In this document: piece by piece, positions 5,208 to 5,534 of the stretch | How positions within the stretch are numbered: the first letter of the stretch is position 1 | Layout: each line of letters opens with the position of its first letter | Source: an uncultured Kangiella sp. | GTDB lineage: Bacteria; Pseudomonadota; Gammaproteobacteria; Enterobacterales; DSM-103792 | Assembly (NCBI GenBank): GCA_946480585.1 | Contig: CAMLKQ010000162.1 | Span: 1 to 5,534, forward strand | Direction: 5' to 3' | Length of the DNA stretch: 5,534 nt | Translations under genes and position numbers: made by a program | The notes under the pieces: model-generated | Told to the model about the DNA's origin: nothing | Databases searched by the model: none | Seen by the model: only the letters and a program-made list of their open reading frames with translations

Positions 5208-5534
5208 CGTCGATGTCTTCCAGAAAATCGTCGAGCTCGGCCAGCAAATGGGTTTTCTGATCTGCCGTCATGGTTTGCAGCAGGTACAGCTGCAAGGCCC
5301 GGCGATGGCTGGTCTGCTGGACGATGGCGGCCTGATAAGCCTCGCTGCGCAAACTGGCCGGATTCAGGAACATGCGCTCAACCGCCGCGCGCGTGGCCAC
5401 CGGGTCGCTGCGCTGCGCCAGTGACGCGACGATGAATTCGCGCCAGCGCTGGCGCGAGTCCAGCGTGTAATCGCTCCAGCGGATCGAGCGCTGTTGCCAA
5501 TCGCGCAAATACACTTTTTGCTCGTCGGTGACAC
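5185..5534 (-). CDS. C-terminal part of a DUF6279-like protein, 5' end outside window
   Basis: A minus-strand gene whose start lies beyond the right edge. The frame is open to base 5534, and the GTG at 5514 is not the real start because the upstream codons read VTDEQK and join smoothly to VYLRDWQQRS. About 116 residues are visible. They are almost entirely helical and charged, with a helix YLRDWQQRSIRWSDYTLDSR, a middle section with VERMFLNPASL, then RALQLYLLQTMTADQKTHLL and an acidic end LDDFLEDIDELLAEAS. The spacing of a final 'T..Q...L...L..' helix pair before an acidic C-terminus resembles the DUF6279 family, which are predicted lipoproteins of gammaproteobacteria with no known function; a signal peptide and lipobox would be upstream and cannot be checked here. 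It converges on the B12 operon with 46 bases between stop codons, so a shared function is not implied. The coding frame is firm; the family name is recalled from pattern and only moderately sure. Confidence 0.7.
   Translation of the reverse strand, partial: VTDEQKVYLRDWQQRSIRWSDYTLDSRQRWREFIVASLAQRSDPVATRAAVERMFLNPASLRSEAYQAAIVQQTSHRRALQLYLLQTMTADQKTHLLAELDDFLEDIDELLAEAS

Noticed and set aside
1..5534. CRISPR arrays, insertion sequences, tRNA genes, attachment sites or phage genes
   Set aside because: No regularly spaced repeats, transposase-like ORFs, terminal repeats or tRNA-like cloverleaf were seen; nearly all DNA is accounted for by the six coding regions.

Overview
The window reads as chromosomal DNA of a GC-rich (roughly 60% or more) proteobacterium, most likely a gammaproteobacterium. 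This rests on the TonB-dependent outer-membrane receptor, which implies a Gram-negative envelope, on the compact same-strand operon style, and on a convergent gene resembling the DUF6279 lipoproteins of that group. The lineage is inferred from gene content and was not checked by a search.

Layout: bases 1-1626 (+) hold the 3' part of a TonB-dependent receptor gene. Its signal peptide, TonB box and the front of its plug domain lie before the window. A 100-base gap with possible RNA structure and a possible extended -10 element follows. Then come four tightly packed + strand genes: a corrinoid adenosyltransferase (cobO/btuR type, 1727-2332), a periplasmic substrate-binding protein (btuF type, 2342-3286), a FecCD/BtuC-type permease (3283-4320) and an ABC ATPase (btuD type, 4317-5138). 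The gap between adenosyltransferase and binding protein is 9 bases, and each of the two following junctions is a 4-base ATGA overlap. From the right edge a gene on the opposite strand (5185 to beyond 5534) converges on the operon. It looks like the C-terminal part of a DUF6279-family protein and ends in a well-formed intrinsic terminator that contains its own stop codon.

The genes make a coherent vitamin B12 (cobamide) uptake and activation pathway. The receptor would bring corrinoid across the outer membrane using TonB energy. The binding protein would capture it in the periplasm, permease plus ATPase would pump it into the cytoplasm, and the adenosyltransferase would convert it to the adenosyl coenzyme form. 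Corrinoid specificity is inferred mainly from the adenosyltransferase lying in the same run, because the transporter families also include heme and ferric-siderophore systems. No cobalamin riboswitch is visible here; if one exists it would be expected upstream of the receptor gene, outside the window.

I do not see a new biological system. Points worth a second look are two long palindromes inside coding sequence, a near-identical 23-base stretch shared by the binding-protein and permease genes, a foldable receptor-cobO spacer, and the 3'-end structures of the two convergent transcription units.
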